A DNA stretch of 64,000 nt from Pseudalkalibacillus hwajinpoensis (GCF_015234585.1 NZ_JADFCM010000001.1:1054001-1118000); one strand, 5' to 3'; shown: positions 1 to 8,401, counted from the first letter of the stretch. The notes: generated by a model not told the origin, from the sequence alone. Numbers and translations are program-made.

Positions 1-626
1 AGTGATTCCTGGTTCAAAGCTTCAAATACTTCTCCAAGATCTTCACTAGTGTAATACCTCATTTCTCTTTGTTTGACTGCTGGCTTTTTAACGCCAGTCA
101 TCGGATTATCTTTAATAATACGCCACTCGTATGCTCTGTTAAATACATTACAAAGCGCATCATAAAACTTTCGAATAGAATCAGGCGAGAGTTTACCTGG
201 TCGGCCATCTTTTCTTTCATTCTCGGCGGTTGCTTTATCATCTAAAAACCGGATGATTTGAATGGTTTTAATATCCCCAATTCTTCTAGTTCCAAATACG
301 GGGAGGATGTGACTTCGTAGAGAACTCATATAGTTCTTAACAACAGTGGGGGATAGCTCTTTAATTGCGTAACGCTTGTACCATTCCTGAACAAAATCAC
401 TAAACAAGTTTTTGTTAGGAGCGATGTATTCACCAGCTTCGATTTCAATCTGGAATTTTGCCAACTCCTGTTGTAAGAAATTTTCTAATTTGCGTTTCGT
501 TTTTAATAAAGGTTGATCAGTGATCCGTATTGTCTTAGTGCGTTTTTTACGCTTGCCTTTAGCATCATATCCTGCTTCTACCACCAACAGAAAAGAATTC
601 TCTCCTCGTCTTTGATAACTTCCCAT
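1..626 (-). CDS. Tyrosine-type site-specific integrase (5' part, runs off left edge)
   Basis: About 208 residues are visible. Translation from the ATG at complement 624-626 begins MGSYQRRGENSFLL and reads through an N-terminal arm-binding domain (about residues 1-60) and a SAM-like core-binding domain (about 65-170, with 'SDFVQEWYKRYAIKELSPTV' and 'RIGDIKTIQIIRFLD'). It leaves the window as the catalytic domain begins ('TSEDLGEVFEALNQES'). The catalytic R-H-R-Y residues are outside, so activity cannot be judged. An AGGAGG site lies 7-8 bases upstream of the ATG. The domain order is that of Tn916/ICEBs1-type integrases. It reads outward to the left, as expected for an integrase next to its attachment site, and pairs logically with the tRNA-Ala fragment at 52336-52378. 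The domain calls are recognition from sequence; the role in this element is inferred. Confidence 0.9.
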   Translation of the reverse strand, partial: MGSYQRRGENSFLLVVEAGYDAKGKRKKRTKTIRITDQPLLKTKRKLENFLQQELAKFQIEIEAGEYIAPNKNLFSDFVQEWYKRYAIKELSPTVVKNYMSSLRSHILPVFGTRRIGDIKTIQIIRFLDDKATAENERKDGRPGKLSPDSIRKFYDALCNVFNRAYEWRIIKDNPMTGVKKPAVKQREMRYYTSEDLGEVFEALNQES

Positions 627-1385
627 ATAAAATACCTCCTACTAAAACTTTAATAGAACAGAGTAATATAATTGGTACTTTGGGTTGTATAATTTTCTTC
701 CCTATTTGAAAACTTGTTACCTAGTTCGCAATAAAATTTGAAGCATATTTTCCAATCTTGCATGACTGCCTTAGCATTCATCATTTGTAAGTCATTTTTA
801 ATTCATTATTAACGTTGTAGCTTAAGCTACAATATGAAAATTTAATTTTCTAAAGCATTGTTGTAAGGTGACAAATTTATGGGTTTTTCCTTCTCAATAT
901 CATTATACGAACAAAAGTTCTTGGTATCAATGAATAAATACAATTTCATGGAATCTAAGATGTAAAAGGAAAAGTCAAGGGTGTTAAGTTAAAGGCATAT
1001 TAGAAAATCAATTTTCACAGCCAATATTGTGACCAAGGAAGGGTTTTAAACGGTGTATATTTAATTTCTAAGTTATTCAGAATAAGGGGTTTTAATGGAG
1101 TAAGCCCAAGATTTAAAAAGGCATCACCTCAATCCTACGTGGATCAAGGTGATGCCTTTTAAATCGATGTACTATTTATTCATCATTTCCAATGCATTTC
1201 CTTATACATATTAAGACTTTGCGCTAGGTACAGATCAGATCAACTTATTTTTTCTTAAATAAAATAATTAAATTTTTTCTTTTTATGAAAAAAGACGCTT
1301 CTAGTGGATAAAAAACGCCGAAAAGTTTGTTACAAATCACAGGTTTAGCAAAAACGTTTCTTTATTTCTGCTCCCAACTGTCTTC
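627..1385. other. Intergenic region upstream of the integrase
   Basis: No convincing gene. It holds the integrase ribosome binding site (634-640), AT-rich DNA, and a strong hairpin at 1116-1160 listed separately. The short open frame starting near 1327 on the plus strand lies antisense to the remnant at 1386-1676 and has no ribosome binding site. Confidence 0.5.
1116..1165. terminator. Hairpin terminator, probably bidirectional
   Basis: A perfect 14-bp inverted repeat, AAAAGGCATCACCT (1116-1129) and its complement (1147-1160), surrounds a 17-base loop. A-rich and T-rich flanks suit termination in both directions. No intact gene ends directly beside it. Confidence 0.7.
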
Positions 1386-1676
1386 TCAGGTGATTACTAT
1401 TTCTAGTTTTTCTGTGTCTGCTTTAACGGGGAAATTCCTAAGTTTAAATGTGCCATTTTTGATAACTTCATCACTCTTCATTTGTGGAGCTAAACCATAC
1501 ATTATATAGCTGCCCTTCTGGTTCCTAAACACATTCAAATTCACATTGTAACCCTTGTTTTCTTTATTTGTGACTTTGAGGCTGTATAATTCGAATTTTT
1601 CTGGTTCTAATAATTCTTTTTTCCAGTGATCGGTTTCTTTTACAGTAGGTACTTCGAATTCCGCTTTTTTACTACA
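1386..1676 (-). pseudogene. Remnant of a secreted lipoprotein gene
   Basis: The minus strand reads 97 codons without a stop, beginning CSKKAEFEVPTVKETDHW and ending ADTEKLEIVIT, then TGA at 1386-1388. The leading Cys-Ser-Lys-Lys is what follows a lipobox cleavage site in a mature lipoprotein. Directly upstream the frame hits a stop and there is no start, ribosome binding site or hydrophobic signal peptide, so the 5' end appears lost. The body is soluble and beta-rich by composition ('FELYSLKVTNKENKGYNV'). I do not recognise the family. Confidence 0.5.
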
Positions 1677-1937
1677 TGTTCTTTATAAAGGGGACTTTTC
1701 TTGAGTTTGTCTTAAATATGAACCACGCACTCAGAAATAGTGATCTATAAGTTTTTTAAATTGAATTGTATTAGTGGACTCTAAAGGAAAATCGTTGAGA
1801 AATTTAGTTGGAGTAAGAAAACAACCTCTAGGAACATTTGTTCTGTTATAATGAAAAAAAGAGATTCACCTAAATATATGTTTCATTTTTGAAAAAATGT
1901 TAAAATTATCTTATCTGCCAAATTGGAGGCGGTAGTA

Positions 1938-2537
1938 TTGAAAAGTCCGTTGTGGTATCGTCTGGCATTACTTTTATCGGCCTATTTTCCATTGTTTTTG
2001 ATATTTATTATCAAATTTGTTGACCATCAGTCGTTTTACAATTCTATTAAGAACTGGGACTTCAAATGGACAAAAGCTTCAGAAGTTGTTAACCTAACGA
2101 CCTCATTCATTTTCGTGCTTTCATGTATTTGTTGTTTCTATATTATTTTCGAAATTTTCAGAACGAAAAAAAGGAGTATTGGACAAATCAATCTTCTTAT
2201 AAAAAATGTCCAATCAAGAGATAAAGACATTCTTGTTTATTTAACTGCCTATGTTTTACCTTTAGTGAGCTTAGGTACTAAGACGATCCAGGATGTAATT
2301 GTTTTTCTTCTTCTTATCGTACTGATACTGTGGTTATCATTGAGATCGGATTTACTTTATATAAATCCATTAATTGCTTTGCTTGGAATAAGGATTTATG
2401 AGGTGGAAACTTCCATGGGAAACTCAATTATGTTCTCGACAAGTAAACAATTCGAGAAAAATAAGGGCAAGCAAATTATTTGTTATCGCTTGGAAGGTAA
2501 GAGTGTGCTGATTGATGGAACGAGAGAGGGAGGATGA
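1938..2537 (+). CDS. kwaA: KwaA-like four-TM membrane protein of a Kiwa anti-phage system
   Basis: A 199-residue membrane protein. Hydrophobic segments lie near residues 3-25 ('ALLLSAYFPLFLIFIIKFV'), 52-75, 101-118 and 120-138, followed by 'LLYINPLIALLGIRIYEVET' and a soluble tail. The TTG at 1938 is chosen because GGAGG (1925-1929) sits the right distance upstream; the longer reading from 1923 has none. In Kiwa, KwaA is a membrane sensor of about 190 residues that works with KwaB. Size, topology and the adjoining KwaB-like gene all fit. A TGA at 2535-2537 falls 4 bases before the preferred kwaB start, implying translational coupling. The assignment rests on architecture and remembered family features, not on a search. 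Confidence 0.7.
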   Translation: MKSPLWYRLALLLSAYFPLFLIFIIKFVDHQSFYNSIKNWDFKWTKASEVVNLTTSFIFVLSCICCFYIIFEIFRTKKRSIGQINLLIKNVQSRDKDILVYLTAYVLPLVSLGTKTIQDVIVFLLLIVLILWLSLRSDLLYINPLIALLGIRIYEVETSMGNSIMFSTSKQFEKNKGKQIICYRLEGKSVLIDGTREGG

Positions 2538-2541
2538 GCAA

Positions 2542-3501
2542 GTGCTCGAAGAATTGACAGAATTTAATAGACAGTTTCAAACTTTGCAAGACACTTCCGA
2601 AAATGGCTTTCGCCTCTTTATTGTAGGATCGCAGCTTAGAGAGGGTACAGCAACTAGATATGAGGATTGCCCACCAGAAGAAATGATTATTGATCGCTCT
2701 ATTCAGAATTGGGTGTTAAGCGGTACACAAGATGTTATGAATGAAGTGTTAAATTATGAAGTGGTAAATATTCAAGAAGTGGATGAATCAGGGGAATCCA
2801 TCAGACGATACATTGAATTACATGAATTGAGCTTATTAAACCAATGGAAAGATACAATTGCAAACAACGAAACAGAAACAAACGCTCGAAGGCAAATAAA
2901 CAACGATCATTTTAAACCGAAAGCCTTAATCGCTAGTTTCCAATATAATGGACGAACGCTTTACTTTTTAAAGGCTATTTCTGAACGAGTATTGCTGAAA
3001 ACTCAAACCATATTAGGGTTTGATGTTGGTAGAGAATGTTATGAGTTGGATGAAGGTCATAATCAAAAATTGTTTTTGGATGATCGATGGGACGCAATTA
3101 TCTTCGATTCTAACGTCATCATGTATAACGAAAGTAAAATACTGTCTCTTTTTAAGTACTATGAGAAATTTAGAGAAGCTGCCGAACAAGTCCTGACGCA
3201 GATTGATGGACTTGATATACTGTCAGAAGACGCGGATTTGCAGAGTTTAATCGGTTATCAAGTCACCTGGCAGAAAAAACTAGCACGCGCAGCACAATAT
3301 TCATTTGATAATATTCGGAGAGAACGAATTGAATCTTTAATAAATGATAATATGATTCCTTTATCCCTTAATGTGGAGGGTAGAATCGAGTGTACAACGA
3401 AAGAGGAAGCGAAAGTCGTGATTGATATTATTCTTGATAATTATGTTACTTCTTTAATAACAGATGAAAATTATAAAGCGCTAAACAAATCGAGGATGTA
3501 A
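2542..3501 (+). CDS. kwaB: KwaB-like DUF4868 protein of a Kiwa anti-phage system
   Basis: A 319-residue soluble protein. It has the DUF4868 hallmark 'DDRWDAIIFDSNVIMYNE' followed by a helical 'FKYYEKFREAAEQVL' stretch, the pattern I associate with KwaB (about 315 residues). GTG at 2542 is preferred: AGGGAGG at 2527-2533 is 8 bases upstream, and it follows the kwaA stop directly. TTG 2512 or ATG 2515 would add about ten residues that overlap kwaA and lack a site. In the published Kiwa model KwaB acts downstream of membrane KwaA to limit phage DNA replication. The gene is followed by a strong terminator, so kwaAB is a two-gene unit. Confidence 0.72.
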   Translation: MLEELTEFNRQFQTLQDTSENGFRLFIVGSQLREGTATRYEDCPPEEMIIDRSIQNWVLSGTQDVMNEVLNYEVVNIQEVDESGESIRRYIELHELSLLNQWKDTIANNETETNARRQINNDHFKPKALIASFQYNGRTLYFLKAISERVLLKTQTILGFDVGRECYELDEGHNQKLFLDDRWDAIIFDSNVIMYNESKILSLFKYYEKFREAAEQVLTQIDGLDILSEDADLQSLIGYQVTWQKKLARAAQYSFDNIRRERIESLINDNMIPLSLNVEGRIECTTKEEAKVVIDIILDNYVTSLITDENYKALNKSRM

Positions 3502-3614
3502 TTGTGAGGTTAATAGAGCACAAAGACTCGCAGGTTCACCTAAAGGAGGAAAAGCTTCTAAGCCTCTTAAAATACCAGATTAATGTACTTATTAAATAAC
3601 TTGAAACTGACAAT

Positions 3615-3675
3615 ATTAATCACAAAAAACGCACTGTATTTAATCCAGAGCGTTTTTTGTGATTAATTGAGTTGG
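3615..3675. terminator. Perfect 18-bp hairpin terminator after kwaB
   Basis: Left arm 3615-3632 (ATTAATCACAAAAAACGC) and its exact complement at 3650-3667 enclose a 17-base loop. The right arm contains GCGTTTTTTG, so it can terminate either strand. It closes the kwaAB unit. Confidence 0.8.
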
Positions 3676-3860
3676 GTTGACTAGTGATTATATAAATGAA
3701 ATTATCCATTACTCTATTAAAATATGAGCTCATGTCTGTTTCGTGTTGTATCCATTTCATTATCTAATTAAAGCGACTCCGATAGATACGCATCCGCTTA
3801 TTGTATAAGAGTAATGGCGAGTGCTATGATTACGTGAATTGAGGACCTGATGTAATGTTA
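3668..3860. other. Gap after the kwaAB terminator
   Basis: AT-rich, no open frame with a ribosome binding site. Between the kwaB stop and the terminator (3502-3614) there is also only scrambled sequence. I see nothing else here. Confidence 0.4.
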
Positions 3861-4121
3861 CTAATCATATTTTGAGTTTTGAAAAATGAACCTAGGAGGA
3901 ATCTCATTGGTTTTAGGGATAGGAAAATGCCATTGATCTTTTAGAGGGTTATAAAGAGACACTCCAAAGAATCTGGCTATATGAAAATCTTTTGTATTAT
4001 GTGTAACGATATCTATCTGTTCATTGATAGCATCAACCGCAATTTTGGAATCAGCTAGGTCTGGAAATTTAGGCTTAAATGACACTAAAAATGACTTGTG
4101 AACTGACAGTAGTTTCAACAC
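3861..4121 (-). pseudogene. C-terminal fragment of a VapC-type PIN-domain toxin
   Basis: The minus strand encodes 'PDLADSKIAVDAINEQIDIV' then 'THNTKDFHIARF' and 'GVSLYNPLK'. This is the usual end of a PIN nuclease: an acidic D plus helix, a (V/L)TxNxxDF strand and an 'lynP' tail. A PIN toxin is about 130 residues, but only about 85 codons remain, and an in-frame TAG closes the frame upstream. The N-terminal catalytic Asp (the DTN/DSS motif) is missing. The TTG at 4121 has no ribosome binding site. No VapB antitoxin is adjacent. It is most likely a dead remnant. Confidence 0.55.
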
Positions 4122-4223
4122 GTCATTTTTTTGCTTTTTTCCAAATGACTACCTTAACAATTTTTTGAGAAAAAAAAGAAGGTTGGAAATTTTATGGTAA
4201 AATCAGAATATAAGAAACAGTAG

Positions 4224-4240
4224 CTCTTCAATTAAAGGGC
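4224..4240 (+). repeat. Junction-type repeat, GGGC variant
   Basis: CTCTTCAATTAAAGGGC resembles the 5' part of the cassette-junction repeat (CTTCCRCAATCTCGGAGC consensus) with GGGC instead of GGAGC. It lies upstream of the arsR-VOC pair. Eleven bases on, AAGACTCAGCTTCGAGATA (4251-4269) is nearly repeated at 12751-12769. Confidence 0.4.
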
Positions 4241-4327
4241 AGGTTTCTTGAAGACTCAGCTTCGAGATAAATATATACTTGCGGTTACTAAAGCTGTTTT
4301 TTTAACGCAACTAAAAAGTTTCTTATA

Positions 4328-4363
4328 ATGACAAGCAACCATATGGTTGTGTATAATTAATAT
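4328..4363 (+). promoter_or_regulatory. arsR promoter with palindromic operator
   Basis: A -35 ATGACA (4328-4333), an 18-base spacer and a perfect -10 TATAAT (4352-4357) precede the ArsR-type gene. The spacer contains the 14-bp palindrome CAACCATATGGTTG (4336-4349), a natural operator for autorepression. Transcription would start at about 4364, the A of the start codon, so the mRNA may be leaderless. Confidence 0.55.
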
Positions 4364-4642
4364 ATGAATTGGGATAAAGACGCTATATTCAAAGCACTTA
4401 GTGACTCTACTCGGCGGCTAATACTAGACGAGCTATCCGAACGCAACGAGCTCACACTGTATGAACTTACTGCACGCCTCATTATGAAGCACGATCTCTC
4501 CATTTCGCGACAAGCGATTGCGAAACATCTTTCTTCTTTGGAAGCTGCTGGACTCGTAGAAACTGAAAGAAAGGGGAAGTATAAAGTAGTTAAATTCAAC
4601 AGCGAACCACTTAAAAATCTCCTGAAAGGATGGGTAGAATAG
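4364..4642 (+). CDS. ArsR-family winged-helix regulator
   Basis: 92 residues with the full ArsR fold: 'IFKALSDSTRRLILDEL' (helix 1), 'LTLYELTARL', and the recognition helix 'ISRQAIAKHLSSLEAAGLV' followed by the wing 'ETERKGKYKVVKFN'. No metal-binding Cys cluster (ELCVCDL type) is present, so it is not a typical arsenic or metal sensor. Small ArsR proteins of this kind often control a neighbouring VOC or SRPBCC protein, as here. No ribosome binding site precedes the ATG, which together with the promoter position suggests leaderless translation. It probably represses itself and the VOC gene 92 bases downstream. Confidence 0.85.
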   Translation: MNWDKDAIFKALSDSTRRLILDELSERNELTLYELTARLIMKHDLSISRQAIAKHLSSLEAAGLVETERKGKYKVVKFNSEPLKNLLKGWVE

Positions 4643-4734
4643 TTAGATGTGAAAATTTTAACGATATTTTTGATAAGTCAACTGGATGTCAATAAAGAAC
4701 ACCAACTTTAAATATAAATGGAGGCAAGAATATT

Positions 4735-5118
4735 ATGAAAATCATTGTTAATAGTATATTTGTTGAAGATCAAGAGAAAGCACTGGAATTTTATACAAAT
4801 ACTCTAGGGTTTGTAAAAAATCATGACGTTCCTGTAGGGGAATTTAGATGGTTAACTCTTGTATCTCCCGATGAACAAGGTGGTACCGAGCTCTTACTCG
4901 AACCCAATGACCACCCTGCAGCCAAAGAGTATCAACATAAGATATTTGCTGATGGTATACCCGCGACAATGTTTGGTGTTGCAGACATTCATAAAGAATA
5001 CAAACGACTGTTAGACTATGGCGTGAAGTTTACTATGGAACCTACAGAAATGGGCGTAGTAACAATGGCTGTCTTCGACGATACATGTGGCAATCTTATT
5101 CAGATAGCCCAGCAGTAG
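4735..5118 (+). CDS. VOC (glyoxalase/bleomycin-resistance) family protein
   Basis: 127 residues made of two beta-alpha-beta-beta-beta halves: 'KIIVNSIFVEDQEKALEFYT' begins the first, and 'PATMFGVADIHKEYKRLLDY' begins the second, which ends 'VTMAVFDDTCGNLIQIAQQ'. An acidic metal-ligand position is retained in 'ELLLEP', and 'GNLIQI' is the family end. GGAGG is placed properly before the ATG. It lies downstream of the ArsR-type gene and is probably in its regulon. The substrate cannot be read from sequence; glutathione- or bacillithiol-adduct chemistry and antibiotic binding are both known in the family. Confidence 0.85.
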   Translation: MKIIVNSIFVEDQEKALEFYTNTLGFVKNHDVPVGEFRWLTLVSPDEQGGTELLLEPNDHPAAKEYQHKIFADGIPATMFGVADIHKEYKRLLDYGVKFTMEPTEMGVVTMAVFDDTCGNLIQIAQQ

Positions 5119-5188
5119 CTTCACGATAAAATAATCTATTTCTTACTATTATAAATATAGTATTGTTTAAAGATTGGGTGGTGGAGAA

Positions 5189-5734
5189 GTGAATAACCAA
5201 ATGAAATTGTCATTTGAAAAGTCCAAAACAGGTAATAAAGATGAGCGTTTTGAAGCTTATCAAAACATTTTAAATGAAACCGACCGAAGGGTGGAATGGG
5301 CTTATGAAGTCTGGGATCAATTAATAGAGGACCTAACTCATAAAGATAACCACCAACGCTCTCGTGCAGCACAATATTTATCAAATCTAGCTAAAAGTGA
5401 TCCAGAGATGAGAATTATGAATGACTTTCCTAAGCTATGGGAGGTAACAAATGATAAAAAGTTTGTTACAGCTAGGCATAGCCTTCAATCTATTTGGAAA
5501 GTGGCGATTGCTGGTAAACCCCAAATGGATATGGTTATGGAATATATGGTTAACCGTTTTAAAAATGGAACAGATGAAAAAAATTTCACTCTAATTCGTA
5601 ACGACATCCTTCAGAATATGAAAAATATTTATGACTACTATAATGATGAAGCAATAAAACACACCGCATTAGAATTAATAAATACTGTGGAAGAAAAAAA
5701 GTACAAAAAAAAATATATGGATATATGGAAGTAG
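5189..5734 (+). CDS. HEAT-like repeat protein, function unknown
   Basis: About 181 residues, all-helical by composition, with helix pairs such as 'RRVEWAYEVWDQLIEDL' and 'NHQRSRAAQYLSNLAKSD'. These look like HEAT/armadillo-type scaffolding. No catalytic motif or membrane segment. The start is uncertain: GTG 5189 sits close to a GGTGGAG site; ATG 5201 is an alternative. A good terminator follows at 5753, so it is monocistronic. Proteins of this type occur widely in Bacillus genomes without assigned function. Confidence 0.6.
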   Translation: MNNQMKLSFEKSKTGNKDERFEAYQNILNETDRRVEWAYEVWDQLIEDLTHKDNHQRSRAAQYLSNLAKSDPEMRIMNDFPKLWEVTNDKKFVTARHSLQSIWKVAIAGKPQMDMVMEYMVNRFKNGTDEKNFTLIRNDILQNMKNIYDYYNDEAIKHTALELINTVEEKKYKKKYMDIWK

Positions 5735-5752
5735 TGTTATCATTTCAAGAAT

Positions 5753-5794
5753 ATGGCTGAAGACATAATCGTCTTCAGCCATTAAGTATTTTTT
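5753..5794 (+). terminator. Rho-independent terminator
   Basis: ATGGCTGAAGAC (5753-5764) pairs perfectly with GTCTTCAGCCAT (5771-5782) across a 6-base loop. A T-rich tail ending in a six-T run follows. Confidence 0.85.
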
Positions 5795-5959
5795 ATGTAA
5801 ATCATAATTCAAGAGCCAAGGAATCAAGCATGACCATAGGGAAATTTTAAGTACAAAATAATGTTTTCCGTTTTTTTATTAGAACATTGTTAGTTGTGAA
5901 TGGGGCGATTATTCAAAAAGTATAGTCGCCATTTCTTAAGAATTGGGGAGGGTAATAAA

Positions 5960-6770
5960 ATGAAATTCGGTAGAGTAATATTTGATTTTCATAGAACGCT
6001 AAATGAAAAGGTAGAATCTATAACTCCTGCTTTAAGAAAATTTGACGAATTTTTTAGAAGTGTTAATTTTGAGGCATTAACAGAAAATATGAATATAGCA
6101 CTTGAAAGTTTTGAAAAAGGTGTTTGTAAATACAAAAGCTAATAGTGAAATTAGTATACCCCCCTGATGAAAATTTGCAGGCTATTTTAACAATAGATAT
6201 TTATAATGACTATTTAGAAAATGGGGAGGACTATATAAGAGAAAAAATTGATGGTTAAATGATATCTCATTATGACGATAATGAGATAAGTAATATATTG
6301 TTAAGATGGGAAGAAAACGAACTATTAAAACCGAGACTACCAATACTTAGAGACGGCATGAAATGCCATAAACAACTAATGTACACTGCTTCAATACCCA
6401 CAATTCTTCCACAGTTAGAAGGTACTGTTGCTAGTGGATTCAATCATTTAGATTATATTTTATGAAACAGCATCAATTAAAGAAGTACCTAGAGGAAGCC
6501 TTACTACGTGATGAGAAGGATCTATCTTTTGATGATGCATTACACAATTACTACACTACCATTATTTTAAAAAGTTTTGGCCACAACCAACACATTGAAG
6601 TACAACCAAGTAGACATGCAATATTGCATGGTGGGGACTATAATTACGCTACAAAAACTAACTCAATTAAAATAATACTTATGATGGATTATTTGGCTGA
6701 AGTAATGGAGAACATTTATCAAGAAAAAACAAGAAAAGTAAGTGCGGAAGATGAAGAAAGAAGGAATTAA
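5960..6770 (+). pseudogene. Fragmented gene (one ancestral ORF in three frames)
   Basis: Three pieces look like one broken protein. Piece 1 (5960-6142, GGGGAGGG site, 60 codons from MKFGRVIFDF) is followed in another frame by piece 2 (6145-6461), which is itself split by a TAA at 6256-6258. Piece 3 (6462-6770) continues in a third frame. Piece 2 ends 'ASIPTILPQLEGTVASGFNH' and piece 3 carries 'SRHAILHGGDYNYATKTNS', reminiscent of conserved helical proteins with an 'R-H-x-HG-x-x-x-Y' motif, possibly HEPN-like. At least two frameshifts and one stop would have to be repaired for a full protein of about 270 residues. No functional product is likely. Confidence 0.6.
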
Positions 6771-6969
6771 TAATGTCCCTGATTGTTTGGGGGACGGAAA
6801 TTCTCTGTAAGTTATGGTTACCAGGAGCTTTCAGTTTTTATTCTCGTGCTCTTATTTAGGTTTTGGTTCAAAACTAACTTTAACAAAAGGTTTATTGAAT
6901 AAAAAATCTAAAAATCATTAAAACCGCATTATTCTTAGGGGAAGACCATTAATATTTCGAATTCAAATG

Positions 6970-6987
6970 TTCCGTTAAAATCGGAGC
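6970..6987 (+). repeat. Cassette-junction repeat copy 1
   Basis: Ends in TCGGAGC (6981-6987), the shared core. The preceding bases are more diverged than in later copies. It opens the interval containing the acetyltransferase gene. Confidence 0.6.
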
Positions 6988-7031
6988 TTTAATAGATCAA
7001 TACTTACAAAGTCCATAAAGGAGGAATGAAG

Positions 7032-7184
7032 ATGATTCGAGGCTTTCGGTGTGTGCCATGGTCATGGGTGAACAGATTGTCTAATCATGAGATTAACGTA
7101 AAACTTAATCATTTAAAAATTGATCTGTTTTCTACTCAACTACTATGTAAACAAAGAATGCAGCCCTATAGAATGGAGAGATAA
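7032..7184 (+). CDS. Possible 50-residue upstream ORF or leader peptide
   Basis: ATG at 7032 has a strong AGGAGGA site 7 bases upstream and encodes 50 residues (MIRGFRCVPWSWVNRL...), ending TAA at 7182-7184, 1 base before the acetyltransferase GTG. It could be a translated leader coupling ribosomes to the next gene, or a truncated unrelated gene. The peptide has no family I recognise. The excellent ribosome binding site is the only support. Confidence 0.35.
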   Translation: MIRGFRCVPWSWVNRLSNHEINVKLNHLKIDLFSTQLLCKQRMQPYRMER

Positions 7185-7185
7185 C

Positions 7186-7650
7186 GTGATTAAGTTAAGT
7201 AAGGTTAATGAAGTGGAATTCAAGGAGTATTTGGATTTTATGATTCCTGATCATGCTAATGAAATTACAAAAAACTTCAATTTAACAATTGAGCAAGCTT
7301 TAGAGGAATCAGAAATGATGATCAACGATATGTTTAAGGATGGCTTAGCCACTGAGGGACAATGTCTCTATAATATTATAAAAGCTAACTCAAATGAAAA
7401 AGTGGGACTTCTTTGGTACAGTGTCATTCCAGAAATTAATTCAGCCTACTTGTATCACATTTTAATTGATGAACATCATAGAGGAAAAGGATTTGGAACT
7501 AAGACTATTGAGATGCTACAAGACAAGCTTAGAGAACGTGGTGTGAATTCAATAGGATTAAGTGTGTTTGGGAAGAATGATGGAGCTTATAGATTGTACA
7601 AGAAAATGGGATATTCAAATACGAGAATATCAATGGAGAAAACTCTTTAA
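7186..7650 (+). CDS. GNAT-family N-acetyltransferase
   Basis: 154 residues from GTG 7186, chosen because GGAGAG is 5-7 bases upstream; longer readings run into the 50-residue ORF. The GNAT acetyl-CoA signature is clear: 'AYLYHILIDEHHRGKGFGTK' (motif A, R/Q-x-x-G-x-G/A as HRGKGFG), then 'LSVFGKNDGAYRLYKKMGY' (motif B). The N-terminal 'KLSKVNEVEFKEYLDFMIPD' matches a Bacillus subgroup. It transfers acetyl from acetyl-CoA to an unknown amine. Stand-alone gene of a cassette. Confidence 0.9.
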   Translation: MIKLSKVNEVEFKEYLDFMIPDHANEITKNFNLTIEQALEESEMMINDMFKDGLATEGQCLYNIIKANSNEKVGLLWYSVIPEINSAYLYHILIDEHHRGKGFGTKTIEMLQDKLRERGVNSIGLSVFGKNDGAYRLYKKMGYSNTRISMEKTL

Positions 7651-7707
7651 GACCTAATTAATTTAGAGTAAGCCATCTGTTATGAAAGTTCTTTTGTCAT
7701 GAGAAAG

Positions 7708-7736
7708 ATCTTGATTTATTCCATAAAAATTGGAGC
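7708..7736 (+). repeat. Cassette-junction repeat copy 2 (class 2 flank)
   Basis: Reads CTTGATTTATTCCATAAAAA then TTGGAGC. The left flank is nearly identical to 17702-17728, so it is a second subtype. A short ORF with a good site follows (ATG 7757) but runs antisense into the VOC gene and is probably truncated. Confidence 0.6.
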
Positions 7737-7792
7737 TTTAATGGAGGAGAACCATTATGATTAGTGAGCAGACTGGCTGTCTGCTCTGGAGA

Positions 7793-8215
7793 TTACTCTA
7801 CTTCATCCCATTCTGGGTTCCATACAATCTCCCACAAGTGACCATCTGGATCTTGGAAGTGACCAGAGTAACCTCCCCAGAATGTATCGTGAGCAGGGTC
7901 AGTAATTAAAGCACCTGCATTTTTAGCTTTGTCCATAACCATATCCACTTCGGCTTTACTATTTACATTGTGGCCGAGAGTAAACTCAGTAGGACTTGGA
8001 CTATGAACGTCTACCTTGGTTTCATGTGCAATATCTTTGCGATTCCAGATAGCGAGTTTTAGACCTAGTTGTAAATCAAAGAAAGCTACAGCACCATGGT
8101 CGAACTCTTCACCAACTATTCCATCAGTTGGAAACCCTAGTCCATCTCGATAAAAGTGTAACGATTCTTTTAGGTTATCTACACCAATGGTGATTACAGA
8201 CACTCTGGGCTTCAT
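7793..8215 (-). CDS. VOC (glyoxalase-fold) family protein
   Basis: 140 residues on the minus strand with an ideal GGAGGTG site. 'SVITIGVDNLKESLHFYRDG' opens the first half and 'EVDMVMDKAKNAGALITDPA' the second. The end 'HFQDPDGHLWEIVWNPEW' is the classic DPDGH-x-WE motif, with the Glu as metal ligand. Substrate unknown. It is not an orthologue of the VOC protein at 4735, which lacks DPDGH. It is encoded against the direction of most array genes yet still sits alone between two junction repeats. Confidence 0.9.
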   Translation of the reverse strand: MKPRVSVITIGVDNLKESLHFYRDGLGFPTDGIVGEEFDHGAVAFFDLQLGLKLAIWNRKDIAHETKVDVHSPSPTEFTLGHNVNSKAEVDMVMDKAKNAGALITDPAHDTFWGGYSGHFQDPDGHLWEIVWNPEWDEVE

Positions 8216-8300
8216 AAATTCACCTCCTATTAATTATGAACTGATTCTATCACACTGATTTGAATTTATCTAAATCTTATCAAGAAGTTTAAATGTAAAA

Positions 8301-8366
8301 TATCTTGACATTGAATCTTCAACAATCTCGGAGCTTATCTGTAATAAGATAGGCTTCTTTTTAATT
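8301..8366 (+). repeat. Cassette-junction repeat copy 3 with terminator
   Basis: ATCTTGACATTGAATCTTC leads into AACAATCTCGGAGC. GAGCTTATCT then pairs with AGATAGGCTT around GTAATA, followed by T-rich DNA, giving a rho-independent terminator within the repeat. Confidence 0.75.
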
Positions 8367-8401
8367 AAATGGCTATGTTAAAGTTTAATGTGATACTTAA
8401 C

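Noticed and set aside
1327..1509. 60-codon plus-strand ORF
   Set aside because: Antisense to the lipoprotein remnant, no ribosome binding site.
7757..7900. ORF starting at ATG 7757 with a GGAGG site
   Set aside because: After about ten codons it runs antisense through the C-terminus of the VOC gene; most likely a truncated cassette start.
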